A stretch of DNA of 64,000 bases from Staphylotrichum longicolle (GCA_019096155.1 JAHCVI010000006.1:186001-250000), one strand, 5' to 3'. Counted from the first letter of the stretch, positions 21,491-34,024 are shown. A program made the numbers and translations. Notes: a model not told the origin generated them from the letters alone.

Positions 21491-24400
21491 TTTGGAGGAA
21501 CCCGAAGAGAAGTCGGTGAGAAGGGAGTTGGGTGATTGCCGTCGATAGGTTTGGCGTTGGTGAGGCTTGACGATCGATGGTTGCGGGTAGGAATTTGAAG
21601 GTGCTGGGCTGGGTTTGGGCTTGGTCATGAGGCTCTCAAAACAAGAAGGCATCAAGGCTGTAATCTCCATGGCTGGCTGGATGTTCCTTCCTGTTGCTGC
21701 TACTGATGGTCAAATATATGACGTGCCGGCCGTAACTAGGTCCCAAACCTCACCTTCCTTCCCATCCAAAGGGAGGTGAGCCTCGAGTCTCAAATTGCGA
21801 CGAGCATTTGGACGACAGGCTTCGTTTCCGCACCTCCGTGTGCACAACTTCCTCTCGGGATGAAAAAGCCTTACTGGTCATGTTGAACGGCAGGGCAGCG
21901 CAGGATCTTGATCTGCCGTGTGTCGGTAGCACGGCAGCACAATATCTCGATATTTCAATTCTCAACCTTGAAGTTTGCCTCGAGGGATCGAGATCGAGAT
22001 CACCAGGTGTTCACAATCCCCCTTGTGTATCCGTCCGGAGAGGGTGGCTGAGGGTGGATATCCTTGCCGCTACGCTCCTCACCCAGCACGCACAGCGGTG
22101 ACACAACATGCAAAGAAGGGACCCCCCATGGATGCAGCACTGACAAGGAGAGGAAAAGAAGGTAGAAGCACCAGATATCAAAACAGGGTTTGGGATGTCA
22201 TCACCTCGCTTCCCCCCACGGGGAACGCGAGAGAGGAACGAGAGGAGGGGGATAAGAGGAGAAGAAGCAAGCGAACAGATAGGTGTCTTAAATCATACTT
22301 TGACTTGTTCCCCAATTGTTTGGGGCTGATTCAGGCAAGGACTGGGAAAAGTATTCACTTGGTGCACGCCTTTTGTTTGTACAGGGAGATGGAGGATCCC
22401 AAACATCCAGCATGGAGAAGCCCAAAGAGCAGTAAAAACTATCAAATTCAAGTCTACCCCGTCAGGTCTCGTCGCTTCGAAAGGTCCAGTACGTGCAATG
22501 CTCTCAAGGACTTCAGAGTTCAGGCCTGGGTGAAGAGACTGTTGTTCTTGCCTCGGACCACGAGAGCCTGAGGGAGACTGGATGGAGTAAAGGCCTACCA
22601 GAAAGACTAGCTTGACAGCAGGTCGAACTCGTGTAGCATTGTTCACCTGCTCAGGTACTTTGCTGACGCTATATGCTGCTGACTGTGTAGTCGACATTTG
22701 AGGTCAGAGACATGGGCTCCACAGCCTGCCAAAATCTCGCAAAAGAGTCTCGCACTGAACGGCGACAGACTGCTGAGGAGTCGTCACCCATCGTATCCGT
22801 GTGCCTCTGGGGAAGACATCATCGGATCTCGAACTACTCGTGAAGCACTCACTCGTGAAGAGGATGTCCGAAAACACGGATTGCAAGAACCACACATGGC
22901 GGGAGCAATCGAGGATCGATTTCGATGCGGATCTCGCGGAAAAAAGAGGGCCTCCCTCTGCAGACCATGCACGGGCCACTGCCACTGCACGACATTGACA
23001 ATCACAGCTGAGGAAAGTGGAGAGGGGGAAAAAAAGGTTAAACTTTTCCCACCGGCTTGTTCCGTGCACGGATGCAGCGCTGCAACGGCGTGAAGGAAAA
23101 TGCCAAGCACATGCATGTTTGGAAAGCGGCACTGCTGCAATCGAGATTGCCGTGGCCCCTCCCTCATTTCCGACCCCTGCCAAGGCCATGGTTTGTGCCT
23201 GCAAAACCGTTTTGACCGCTTCCAGAACCCTCGAGGCATGGAGCCAGGACTCGGCCGAGTCAACAAACCGTTAGAATCGAGACTGGCATGGGTAAAAACG
23301 TGAAAAAAGTAAACACAAGACGCGGCGCGCACGCTTTTCCGTCCCCTCAGGGCAGCTCCAGCGGTGCAACACGAACCTGTCAGAGGTCGGACGCCACTTC
23401 CGGCGTCTGCAACAGAGGCGTTGAGTTGGCCATGCAAGCTGACGTGCGCCTCAGCGACCCTTGTTGGCACGCCTGCAGCCACAGTTGTTTCTTGTCTCTC
23501 TGGGGTTGTTTCAACACCGCTGGCCATTTTGCTGACGGTGTTGGCCCGCCATTCGACCGCTGGAGTGTATTTTTCGGTGTTGAGACCGTGGGGGGGGGGG
23601 GGAAAGGAAGCTCGAGGGGAGCTCTGTGCGTGACTCTGGTCATCCGGACTTGGCCTCCCTCAGACTCGTCTTGCTGACTCGATTGTCCGATTGATGACAA
23701 TCGGGCGCAAACACACAAGCTCTGGCCGACTTAGTGTAGCTGCTGCGTGGAGGCCTGCCAAACAAGAGCTGTGCCAGTTTGTGCCCACCAACTAACGTCA
23801 ACTTGATCTGGGGCCGCGGATATCCCAAAATGGGCGGTGTCCCGCCAGCAAGGAAGGTTGTTGTGTCGATCCCCTGCGGCCCACGGCCGGATGTTGACAA
23901 CTGGAGAGAGCTCCAGCTGGCCGTCGCTGTCAATGAGGTGAGCAGGATTCGACGTCGAGTGCCGCGCAGCCGGGCACAGCGTCCGCCAAAGCAAGAGGTC
24001 TGAGAGTTTGGTACCGGCCGGGCGTGGGCTCCTTATCTCGGCAGTGAGCGCTGCCTCTGATATCACCATTTGGTCAAGGGCCCTGTCAAAATCACTTTTG
24101 TTCCTTGATTTTGCATGTTTTCGTGGTTTTCTTGGGGTTGCGCTGGCGGGACTCAAGCGGGACCCTTGATAGGCCCAGACTTGCCAGACTTGCCAGACGT
24201 GCAGCGACCTGCAGCGGATCCTCCACTCTGATTTCCCGTCCCGCACTTGCTCCCCTCTCGCTTGCTTGGGGGGCTACTGGGGGGTGGCCCGGGTGGGAGA
24301 CCGCCAGACCTGGGAGCCCGCTAATTAGCTCCTTCCGTCATTTGCTGCCTCTCGCTCTGGTTTTTCCCCGTCGACTCTCCCAATCTTGGTCATCGCGCCT

Positions 24401-25000
24401 TCGTTTCCTTGTGTTTGCACATAAGATCAACTCCAGATCGGCCAGTCGCTCGTTCGCCGTCTTTCTCTCCGTTTTTTGTACATTCGCTTCCTACACAGTT
24501 CCATTCCGCCTCAGAATCACACGACTTTCGTTCACCAACCCCTGCATAATACGAATGCAGCTCTCACCACCCCTACGACCCCTACTCAGTACGAAACCAT
24601 TCGGTCATTCAGTCGCTCCCACGAATACAGCTTATTACATCTTATAATCCTCCCCGTTGCTCTTGTCGCGCAGGCCGTCTATTTTTTGCTGTCGCATCTG
24701 CGGGCTCGGCTTATCCACTTGCTCTCAATTCCTCGACCCCGGCGGCATTGTGAGACACCCGCTCTGGCATCCAGGGGCTAGCCGCCTGCGTTCCGTCCGA
24801 TCAGCGCGACCCAACGATCAACACCACCACCGCACTGCTGCAACACTTGCTGCCGCATTGCCTCGACTGCCGCGACCAGCCGAGAAACAAAAACAACAAA
24901 CATTGCGCAGCAGATCCTGCAGTCACGGGGATCACGGAGGCAGGACCTTCGACAAAACACCACACAACACTCAAGGGTCTTTTGCCTGCAGCATGCCAAG
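21491..25000. other. 3.5 kb divergent intergenic region
   Basis: This is the promoter side of both the CVNH-like gene and the TBC gene. I see no supported gene. Features are a run of 13 G at 23590-23602, a short tandem TTGCCAGAC repeat at about 24180-24200, and a pyrimidine-rich stretch at 24400-24660 typical of a fungal leader. A 5'-UTR exon and intron for the TBC gene are possible but cannot be placed. Confidence 0.4.
23590..23602. repeat. poly-G run of 13
   Basis: Thirteen consecutive G occur at 23590-23602. It is a likely site of length error or slippage and could take part in a G-quadruplex only with further runs, which are not adjacent. Confidence 0.9.
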
Positions 25001-25062
25001 ATGATGATCTACGAGAGCCCGCTTCACGACGCCGTTCTGCCCGGACCCGGCTCGCCGCCGGC

Positions 25063-27261
25063 ATGACGAGGTCAAAATCTTCCAAATCGTCGTCTCTTAG
25101 CTCCCTCCCGTCCGACGACGGCAGTGTGCTTGCCGATGTGAGCCATTTCGAGGACATTGGCCTCGACGACGCCCAGATCGACCCGCGCACTCTGTCCGAC
25201 CAGGCACCTCAAGGCCGCCCGAGCCCCTACAGCCCTTCTTTCTCATCCGACCTGCGAGCCGTGTCGAAACGGCCCGCATCTGCCTCAACTCCCCGCTCCA
25301 GTACTCTCGCGAGTCGTCCCGGACCCGCCAGCCAAAATCACGACCGACTCTTCCGGGCTTGCAAAGTCAAATACGAACCACCAATGGCCGCATCGCCAGC
25401 CTCGGGCTCATGCCCGAGCCTTGTACGGGACCTGTCTCGTTCCGAACTCTTGGCCGCCAGCATTCGCAAGTCTCGCTGGGCCAGAATCGGAGCCCCAGTC
25501 CCAATCTGTCGCTCTCTCCGAGAGATCCGAACCTGATGATGAAGCCGCGGAGGAGCAGCTGGCAATCGAACCGAGAACGCAAGACGGTCCTGGAATTGGA
25601 GCTTGAGTGCGACGAGGACGACGGTGACGACATTCCCGACGGCCTCGTACTCGACAATGTCCCCCTTTCTCCCAGGCCACCATCCGAGAGGTCGCACAGC
25701 CGGCCCCCATCCAAAGCGCCCTCCCCGGAGCGTCCACCCAAGGAGAGGGTGCGCAGCGTCGGCAACGGCACTCCCGCGGTCGCTGTGGCCCAGGGATCGC
25801 TCCGGTCGCCGACTTGGAAGTCGGACTCTGCACTCTCGACTATGAGCTCGGCTGCATCCAGCCGGGTGTCAAGCCCGGTCACTGCGAGGGCCAAGAGCTG
25901 GTCGGCCGCCTTGTTGGATTTGAACGCCGAGGCAAAGGCACTGACTGAGAAGTTGGAGGAGCACGCCGAGGAGATGCAGCACAAGATGCAACAACGGTCC
26001 AGCACGGGCTCCATGCCCAACACCAGGAGATCGTCAGACCCAGAGCCTAAGCCGAGGGTGAAATCCGCCATGGCAGAGCTGCCGCCTCTGCGGCGGTCAA
26101 ACATCATGATCGACCCTCTGCCCATTTCCAAGGAGAAGGAAGCCGTCTTGTCGCGCACTCGCCCATCGTGGCTCCCGCCCAAGGATCCCGCCGAGGAGCG
26201 CCGCCACTTGAAGGAGTATCAGAAGATGATGGCGCAGAGCCTCGAGGCGGAACGCCGTCGTCAAGCGGCCAAGCGCGCTCGCTCCGAGTGCCGCGACGTC
26301 GCCGCCGACAGCATAATGCAGATCTGGGAGCACGACATCCTCCCGCGCTGGAACGATGCGATCCGCGAGCGCCGGACCAGGGACATGTGGTGGCGCGGCA
26401 TTGCGCCCCGCAGCCGCGGAGCCGTCTGGACCCGAGCAATCGGGAACGAGCTCGGTCTCACAGAGACGTCATTCGAGGCAGCGCTGAGCCGGGCACGCGA
26501 TGCCGAGTCGAGGGCAAAGTCGGGTCACGGCAGCGTCGAGGACACTCGCGCGGCGGCGTGGTTTAGCGCCATCAACAAGGACGTGCTGGAGCGCACCTGG
26601 CCGGATCTCCGCATCTTCCAGGCGGGGGCGCCGCTTCACCAGAGCATCGTAGATGTGTTGAGGGCATACTCCATGTACCGCAGCGACATTGGATACGTCC
26701 CGGGCTGCAACGTGAGTAATTCCAGGCATTTCCCGCAAGTGCAAAGCTGACCCCGTCTAGACCATCGCAGCCCTCTTGCTCCTCAACCTCCCGACACCAA
26801 CAGATGCCTTCATCGCGCTGGCCAACATGCTCAACCGCCCCTTGCCGCTCAGCTTCTACGCGTCCGACGCCGGCGCAAAGAACTCGGCATACAACCTCCT
26901 CCTGCATACGCTCTCACAAAAGTCTCCCAGCCTCCACCAACACCTCACCAACATACCCGACCACAACCCCGATGTCTACCTCGAGAGCATCTTCACTGGC
27001 CTCTTCACCTCGCACCTCGCGCTTGACGAAGCCACCCGGCTGTTTGACGTGTACGTGTTTGAGGGCGACTCGCTACTCGTCCGCGCGGGCGTCGCGCTCC
27101 TCCTGCAGAAGGAGATGGCTCTGCTCGGCACCAAGTCTGTTGCCGAGGTCCAAGAGGTCCTAGGCGCCGCGCCAGAGGGATCCAAGAGCCCGCGCGTCGT
27201 GGGCGGCAATGGCGAAGAGGAGCGCTGGATGAAGGCGGTGAGGGAAGCGGGCAAGGCTTAA
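25063..27261 (+). CDS. TBC-domain protein (Rab GTPase-activating-like)
   Basis: The C-terminal 330 residues form a TBC domain. Visible motifs are the arginine-finger segment INKDVLERTWPDLRIF and, across the intron at 26712-26760, IGYVPGCN | TIAALLLLNLP. The normal second motif is YxQG; here the catalytic Gln is Pro. The N-terminal half is Ser/Pro-rich and disordered, with an acidic segment (LELECDEDDGDDIPDGL) and a helical segment (ALTEKLEEHAEEMQHKMQQ). Two frame problems exist. The frame from 25063 must switch at about 25261-25301, either through a 41-base intron or by one missing base. An ATG at 25001 (MMIYESPLHDAVLPGPG) runs into TGA overlapping the 25063 ATG, so the true start may be 25001 with another missing base. 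The model joins 25063-25260, 25302-26711 and 26761-27261, about 702 residues. Confidence 0.8.
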
Positions 27262-28896
27262 TCCAGCCTCATCCGCCCCTCAACCTCTTTTCTCTCTCCC
27301 TTGTTGCGACGACAGCGAATGAACGGTACATAACATACACTCCATACATTTATACATACACAGAGCGACAAAACTTTGGGCGTCATCAGCGGGCAGGGTT
27401 ATGGGTTTGGGCTTTTGGCATATTGCTTGCCCAATGGTACCCTTTGGACGGATTTGGCTTTTGGTTTTGCTCCGGTTTGGTTTTATGGAATTTCTGGGCG
27501 CCGACGTTTTTTCTCTTTGTCTCTTCATCTGCTTCATTCTCTCGCCCACCTTTTTACAACTGACTGGCTAGGCCTTTGCTCGCCGGTTTTTTTATTGTCT
27601 ATTTCTTAATATTCGACAGTGCCGCCTGGCGTGGCTGTTGGAGCAAGCGTCTTGGGGTGGTTTATTCTGCGTGAACGCGGCAGTTTGGGAGAGGAGGGTG
27701 TCGTCCTTCTGTCCTTTTCTGTTGGTTGTGCACAGTGGTCTTTGCCTTCTTTCAGGGTGGAGGGGGGAAGTGGAAGGAAGGGTTTTATTTGCAGTGTATC
27801 TTTGTACAAGAAAGGTGCTGTAGCTGCTGTTGTATACAGATCTGGTGCTGGATTTGTGAAATGAATGGAAGTGATGGATTTTTTTTGGTGTGCTTTGATG
27901 TGTCCTCAATGGCGTGAACTGTTGTGATGTGATCTCGTACACTTTGTGAGCAATAACTACGCAGACAGGGAATGGGCAGCTGAATCGCACTTGATGGGGT
28001 CTGATGCGAGGAGTTAACTACTGCATAGGATCGTTTGAAAGTCGGGAAGGACTTCAAGTCGTGACCGAGATGAGCTGCATTGTCAATCTCATTTGGCACT
28101 CTTTGAGTTCCATCGGAGCAGCTCTACCTTGCAGTCAGCCTGCAGACATCGTTCAAAGGCGTACTTCCCTCATCAAACTACTCTTCACTTTCTCCACCAA
28201 AACACCTTGGCAAGTCGAGAGAAGAAGGGTAGGATGTATGGATGTGAGGTGTGTAGCCATTGATTTGGCCGGGTAGCACACGTTTTCCATCCTGTGCGAC
28301 GGGACATGACACGCGGTGACCTTGACTTCTTGACGGAAGCAGGTTCGGCAAACCACACCTGGCATACAATGCCTCACGCCAGACATGAGTTTCAAGAGAG
28401 AGTACATTGGCACAAAATGGTGTAATTACTCATATCCACCGTCCTCGCTTTCTGACAAGCAAAGTATTTGTTGTATGGTACATGTACAGAGAAAGGTAAA
28501 GCCATCGCAAAGATATCCAACCCAACTTGGTGAGCAAACCCTCAGAAACGCCCCCCTCATGACCGGCCCAAACTCATCCGTTCTATCCTATGGATCCTCC
28601 TTCCTTCCTTCCTTCGTTGGGCGCAGTCATTATCTATGCTTCCCTCCCTCCATCCTTCTTCTCTCGCTCTCCTTCTTTCCAAGCCATTCCAAGCCAGCAC
28701 CGACTATCCTCTTTCCTTCTTTCCATGCCATCCATCACCATCACCATGCGCCAGCCAGCCAGCCTGCATCTGGCGGTTGGCGGCGGCGGCCGTAAAAAGA
28801 AAATGCACCCACACAAGCTCAACAGCAAACTAAGCCTCCAACACAAGTTCAAAAGCAAAGAAAGAAAAAAGAAAGCAGATACCCTTCCCTTCGCTT
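27262..28896. other. convergent intergenic region
   Basis: These 1.6 kb hold the 3' ends of the TBC gene and of the glycosyltransferase gene. It is T-rich at 27480-27900 and has a (CTTC)n-like tract near 28600-28616. The stretch 28780-28890 is A-rich, fitting a 3' UTR of the minus-strand gene. No gene is supported. Confidence 0.5.
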
Positions 28897-30498
28897 CTAC
28901 ATCTCCCACACCAGCTCCACGACCTCGTCAAACACCTCAGCACGCTTCCCCCCGTCCCTGGGCGCGCGATGTACATACACCTGGCGGAACCGCCCGCCCC
29001 GCTTGGCCTCCCCATCAACCGCCACCAGCCTGTAACTCTTCTTTTTCTCGGGCGTCAGCTTGGGCCGGAAGGGGGCGTACACAAAGTCGAAGCGCTCGTC
29101 GGCCTCCTCAAAGGTCGCCTCCATCTTGTCCAGGTCAATCTTGTCGAGCCCGTCCTTGAACTGCACAATGCTGTACCCGTTGGAGAGGACCGTGTCCTTG
29201 CCAAACCGCCAGCGCTGCAGGAAGCAGTCGCCGCAGACGGCCGTGACGGCGGCCATCTTGTCGACGGGGGCGTGGTACCACGACTTCCAGTGGTGGATGC
29301 TGAGGGTCTTGCGGCCCGACTCGAAGAAGCCCGAGGCGTCGCCCTGGATGTCGTGCTGGTACAGGTGGTCGACGAGGGTGAGCTTGGTGGTGCTGTACTT
29401 GTAGACGCAGTCCTTGAGCATGCCGTCGCCGCTCGGGATGGTCGTCTCGCGGATGCACGCCTCGAGGTGCGGGTTTAGCTGCTTGGCGAGCGGGACCGAC
29501 ACGAACACGCCCGCCCCGCCGTACGCCATGTAGCCCCAGATCTTGTTGCTGACCCAGTTGTCGGCGAGCGCGCCGAGCCAGGCGGGGCGCGTGTGGTCGT
29601 GCTGGCGCAGCGTGAGGGACAGAGGGTGCAGCGCCGGGAAGAAGGTGTCGTCATCGAGGACGCCGAGCCATTGGGTGTGGGGAGTCGAGACCTCAAGCAT
29701 GTCGCGGAGGAGGAGGAAGTGGAGCTGTTCGACGGCGGCAGGGGAGCCGAGTTTGGCGTCGGGCGCTGTGTCGAGGCGGGGCAGTGACGTCTTGAGCTTC
29801 GGCGCGATGATGGTGGCGTTAATGTTGGCCTGGCGGAACTCCTTCTCAAGGGCGCGCAGGTTTTGTTTGCCGCTGAGGTTATCGCCGTCCGAAATCACGG
29901 CGACGAGCTGGGCGCCCGTCCCGGAAAGCCACGAGGAGAATACCGGCAGGGAGCCGTTGAGGCGGTCGTATGTGGTGGCCACACCGAAAAGGAGGTGGCC
30001 GTACTGATCTTGCGCCTGAGGGTAGGCGGGCGGGACTTGAAGCGTCAGGGTCTCGCAGGGTGGTGGGCTGACTTTCGAGCAGTCAGCCTTCAGGTTGAGC
30101 GTTGTCGACCCGCTGATGAGCGGGCTGGTGACGTTGGCGACGACATCGCGGTCGATGTTGCCGTAGGCCGGCTTGATGCAGCGGCGGGTATAGATGATGT
30201 TCTCGGTCAGGTCGAGGTCTTTGCTGCGCAGGAACTCCAAGTCCTGGTCGCAGGACGTCTTGTCCGCGCTGGGCGACCCAGCATTGTTGCCAGAGGTAGC
30301 GTCCGGTATCCTCGACGACCCGGGGCTCTGTGCGTGTTGCTCGTTGCCGTGCGGCTTGTTCGTCCAGTTCTCGGTCAGGTGTGTGAGTGCGGCGGGCGAG
30401 CCGCTGTGAAGCCGGTTGGCAGTCAAAAGAAAAATGGTCAGGAGGACCCCGACCAGGATGGCGAGATAGGCTCTCGCAGAACATTGGTGGGCGAGCAT
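28897..30498 (-). CDS. type II membrane glycosyltransferase with DDD motif
   Basis: Single exon, 533 residues from the ATG at 30498. A single membrane anchor near the N terminus (residues about 10-27, AYLAILVGVLLTIFLLTA) and a Ser/Asn-rich stem give the topology of a Golgi enzyme. The catalytic region has the metal-binding motif VLDDDTFFPAL (DDD at 282-284), a Trp/Gly-rich acceptor segment (WGYMAYGGAGVFVS) and a DGMLKDCVYKY segment, as in the Fringe/DUF604-like GT31-type fold. Donor and acceptor are not readable from sequence. Several Asn-X-Ser/Thr sites fit a luminal domain. The open frame extends 27 codons upstream without an ATG. It is next to a Zn2Cys6 regulator transcribed the same way, but nothing ties them together functionally. 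Confidence 0.8.
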   Translation of the reverse strand: MLAHQCSARAYLAILVGVLLTIFLLTANRLHSGSPAALTHLTENWTNKPHGNEQHAQSPGSSRIPDATSGNNAGSPSADKTSCDQDLEFLRSKDLDLTENIIYTRRCIKPAYGNIDRDVVANVTSPLISGSTTLNLKADCSKVSPPPCETLTLQVPPAYPQAQDQYGHLLFGVATTYDRLNGSLPVFSSWLSGTGAQLVAVISDGDNLSGKQNLRALEKEFRQANINATIIAPKLKTSLPRLDTAPDAKLGSPAAVEQLHFLLLRDMLEVSTPHTQWLGVLDDDTFFPALHPLSLTLRQHDHTRPAWLGALADNWVSNKIWGYMAYGGAGVFVSVPLAKQLNPHLEACIRETTIPSGDGMLKDCVYKYSTTKLTLVDHLYQHDIQGDASGFFESGRKTLSIHHWKSWYHAPVDKMAAVTAVCGDCFLQRWRFGKDTVLSNGYSIVQFKDGLDKIDLDKMEATFEEADERFDFVYAPFRPKLTPEKKKSYRLVAVDGEAKRGGRFRQVYVHRAPRDGGKRAEVFDEVVELVWEM

Positions 30499-31778
30499 TA
30501 TGGCAACGGCATCTCTGACAATCGGCGACGATCCGGCAATAATGAGCCCAGTCGGGGCGGCGCGGAAGGTTGGTTGCAAACGGCGATGTCTTGCGAATCA
30601 GTCAAAGCAGAAGAGCGAACCGTCAGAAGGCACAAGCTTCGACTCGAACGGGGGCGAGGCTGTGGCTGCTGCCGTCAGAAAAGGGTGGGTAAGACAAGAG
30701 AGCGCCGAGGAAGAGCCTCGTATGGATAAACAAGAGCCAAGGAAGTAAGATGAGATCGCATTCATGCGTGTACCCTTCCGCACGAGATGTTGGACGAGCA
30801 CAAACGGAAATGCAGTTGGTGATGCTCCAAAAGTTTGCGCGCGCTGGCCGAAACGACCTCCTGTCTCCGTATCCCCCCCGGCTGAAGAGCATTTCGCCTC
30901 TCCAAAAGGAGAAACAACTGGGGCCGAATCTTGCTTAGCTCCGGGAGCTGGGGTCCCTCGCTTCTCGGCCCCAATAGCGTTAACGTTAATCCCATTGGCG
31001 CATGTCTTGCAGGGCCCAGATGGTGTCAACGGGTCATGGCTGGCTGTGCCATCCACCAGCGGAGAAGGTCTGGATCATCGTGGCGCAGGGGCCGAACCCT
31101 CTCAAACACTGCCAATTCTTCAGGGGGATATTGGTGCCAAGCCGGCAACCTCTTGAAGGGTGGATCATTTGGCCCGACGCAACCCTGAACTGAAACCTGA
31201 CTTGCTGGAACACAGACCCATGGGTTGAACGCGACGCAGTTGCTGCAGTTGGTTTGACATGCAGTTGGTGCTTCTCTTCATCACAAGCCGCCCCAAGGCA
31301 TCCTGATCGAAAGCCCTAGCTGCCCGTCAGCCCGGACATGACGCGGCCATCTTGTGCTCGGCACGTGCGAATACGACGGGAGGCGCCTTGGTCAGAGGTG
31401 GTCATCCCAACCACCAGAAGCGAGCGCGAAATCGGGAGAGGCGCTGAATCATGGCTCACAAGTCGTCATAAGGTGTGGGGTCGAAACAGCGCACGTCACG
31501 GTGTTACCGTTGTGTGACTGCCGGCTTCCGGCGGGGCAATACGGAGCCCGTTACGGGTGGTGCCACTGTCGCGGCGGAAAGTGCAGCTGTTTTGGAGCAC
31601 CCCATGCAGACCCAAGGCGAGGACTCTGGGCGCCTTGGGCATCAATCACCTGTTCCTCGCATGGCGGGGAAAACGGCACTCGCTCTCAGTGGTGTTGATA
31701 GGCATCCATGCCTATCCTTGTCGATATCTCAGAACTCTGCGCAACCTCTCAAGAATGCTGACACAACAAACTCGCATT
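30499..31778. other. intergenic, promoter side of the glycosyltransferase
   Basis: This holds the 5' region of the glycosyltransferase and the 3' flank of the transcription-factor gene. Open frames on both strands are short and of mixed composition. No gene or clear site is seen. Confidence 0.45.
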
Positions 31779-34024
31779 TCAAAAGTAGTTGGCCAAGTCA
31801 ATATGACCGTCGGTATCCAGCAACGGAAACAAGTTCAACGCGCCAAAGGTCTGCTCGGCATCGGCATCGAGAGGTCCGCCCATGAGTGAGAAGTCGGGCG
31901 TTCCCGCAAGGTTGTCGGTCAAGCCGAGAAACGTCGACTCAAAGTCGAAGCTAAACCGCGGCTCGTGGCCATCAGCATGGCTTGGACGGACTTTATCTGC
32001 CCCATCAGCACCCTTCTGGGGACTTTCCCCCTGCCAACTCCCAGAGAGTGCCCGACCGCGGTCATGGGCGTTACGAGACGTCCGCGGAATGAGGCCGAAG
32101 AGCTGGGACGAGCTCTCTGTTCTTCGCTGCCGCTCCTGGGTCTCTCGTCTCTCGAGATACTGCAGGGCGGTGACGAGCAGTGATTTGGCAATGAGGGAGT
32201 ATTGTACCGCGTGGGTGTCGGCTTGGGCGAAATACTCTAGGGCAGAGATAGAAGCCCGGCAGTGCTTCTCGATAATGCGCCCAAATCCGCCCATTAAGCC
32301 GACACCAAGTACGAGAGACGAAGCAAAGAGCCATGAGCTGAGAACTGGGGTAAGTGGCTGCGGTGGGCAAATGAGGGATACACTTACACGATCACCGGGG
32401 CACGCCGGGTCATCAAACCTCGCTCGATCAGGCTCTGAACCGGCTCCACCATGAGGATTGCCGCGTCGATACAAGCATCTGCCAACTTTGACTTGCCTGT
32501 CAGGCCTGAGCCAGCAAAGGAGCCGCCTTCCGACAACCTGCGGTGCAGCTCAACCATGAGAAACGGACGGGAGACGAGAATGACGGCGTAGTAGTAGGAT
32601 GAGAGGATCTGACAGGCGCCGTTCACCATTCCTGGCTGATTTTCGGACGAGGTCCCATCGATGACCTCTTTGAGCCGGTGGAGCCAGCGTGTCGACCACT
32701 CCCGAAGCTCGCGCGAGATCCCCTCGGTCAACCGCGGAGATATCTTGCGGCGCGAGTAGACCTCGAGGACGACTGCCTCGGTGACGAGAAAAATCTGAGA
32801 GGATGCGTTCAGGAGGTCGAACTTTTCGTGGCCAGCATCGTCCTGTTCCTTGTATGGTACGGTACAGTCGACATCTGAAGTTGCCGGTGGGCGCCCCATG
32901 GATGTGCTCAGGAACAGATCCAGCACACGCAGACTTTTCCATAAGCGATCCCGCTGTCGGTGAACCCCCGGGCCGAATCTCGCGTTCACAGCTGTCCGGT
33001 GGATGCCAATAGAGTAGGCTGCTCGAGCGGCAATGCCAAAGAAGAGAAAGGCGGCGTTGATTTGACAGGCTCCGAGTGAGTAAAACGTGATGAGGATGAA
33101 GACTTGGACACTGGCGACTCCCAGGTTGCCACTGAGGCTTGCAAATGCCAGGTTCCGAGCGTAGTCAAAGTACAGCTGGGCCGTGTGCTCGTCCGACTTT
33201 TGGCAACCGATGGCGAGGACCAGGTAGTTTACGGCCGAGGAGACCTCGACGGCCTTGTCCTGTGGGTGGCCGTGCTCTGCCCAGGCGGAGATGTCATCAA
33301 CCAGACGGTCGTTGTCGAACAAGTCGATGAGCCCCGCGGTCACATCGAGGTAGGCTGATACGGTAGGACCAATGGGCACTTTGACAGACGGGGGTCCAGG
33401 TCCGTAGGCGCCAGACGGGGCAGGTCGTGAGTAGACATTCTCCAGTGCCGAATAGCCACTGGTCTCCGGGGCAAAGGCGTTGGCATCCACCCTGCTTGTG
33501 ACAAGCCTCCTAACGGACTGGAAAAAGGAAAGGGGTGCACAATCCCCAATGAAGATGAGCTTCCCCTGGGCATCGGTAAGCAGGCGAGCCTCGCGGGGGA
33601 CTTCGGTCTCCTCATGCTCCTCGAGGGCGGCAAAGATGGTGTCCCGAGGCAGGCGGTCCGGGTCCGGAGCGGAGTGCAGGGTGGGTCCGGCGGGCGCGGT
33701 CAAGATGGCGGGAGAAGAAGAGCTCACGGCCAGGACGGGTTGGGGCGGTGTGGGCGCCGGATGACGTGGTGAGAGGTTTGAGTCTCGGCGGCTGTGTCCT
33801 GACGGCACGGAATGCGACGACAAGGACGGCGAGGGGCGGTCGTGGACGGCGATGTCATCGGAGCGGGGCCTCGGTCGGCGTCGGGGTGCAGTGTAACGGC
33901 AGCTGTCGGGTTGCCGCCGCCGGACACAGTACCCGCACGGCTGAGCACCGCTGCATTTGATCTTGCGCAGTTTGCACAAGTCGCAGGCGTTGGCCACGCG
34001 GGTGCGAATTGACCGTGTTTCCAT
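31779..34024 (-). CDS. Zn2Cys6 fungal transcription factor
   Basis: The model joins 34024-32388 and 32337-31779, giving 731 residues. The zinc cluster at about residues 14-42 has spacing C-X2-C-X6-C-X5-C-X2-C-X8-C (CDLCKLRKIKC, then CGYCVRRR), followed by an Arg/Pro-rich basic linker. A Ser/Pro-rich segment precedes the fungal-specific middle homology domain at about 230-560 (FILITFYSLGACQINAAFLF, AYSIGIHR, RLWKSLRVLDLFLSTSMGRP). The intron (donor GTAAGT at 32387) joins APVIV to SWLFASS in phase; another CAG acceptor nearby does not keep frame. The C terminus is acidic and Phe/Leu-rich (FSFDFESTFLGLTDNL), possibly an activation domain. Target genes are unknown. Confidence 0.9.

Noticed and set aside
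24000..24800. Upstream coding exon of the TBC gene
   Set aside because: Open frames here have no start in frame and Ser/Leu/Arg composition of a pyrimidine-rich leader rather than protein.
28897..34024. Possible biosynthetic gene cluster (glycosyltransferase plus Zn2Cys6 regulator)
   Set aside because: No core synthase, transporter or tailoring enzymes are nearby, so adjacency alone does not make a cluster.
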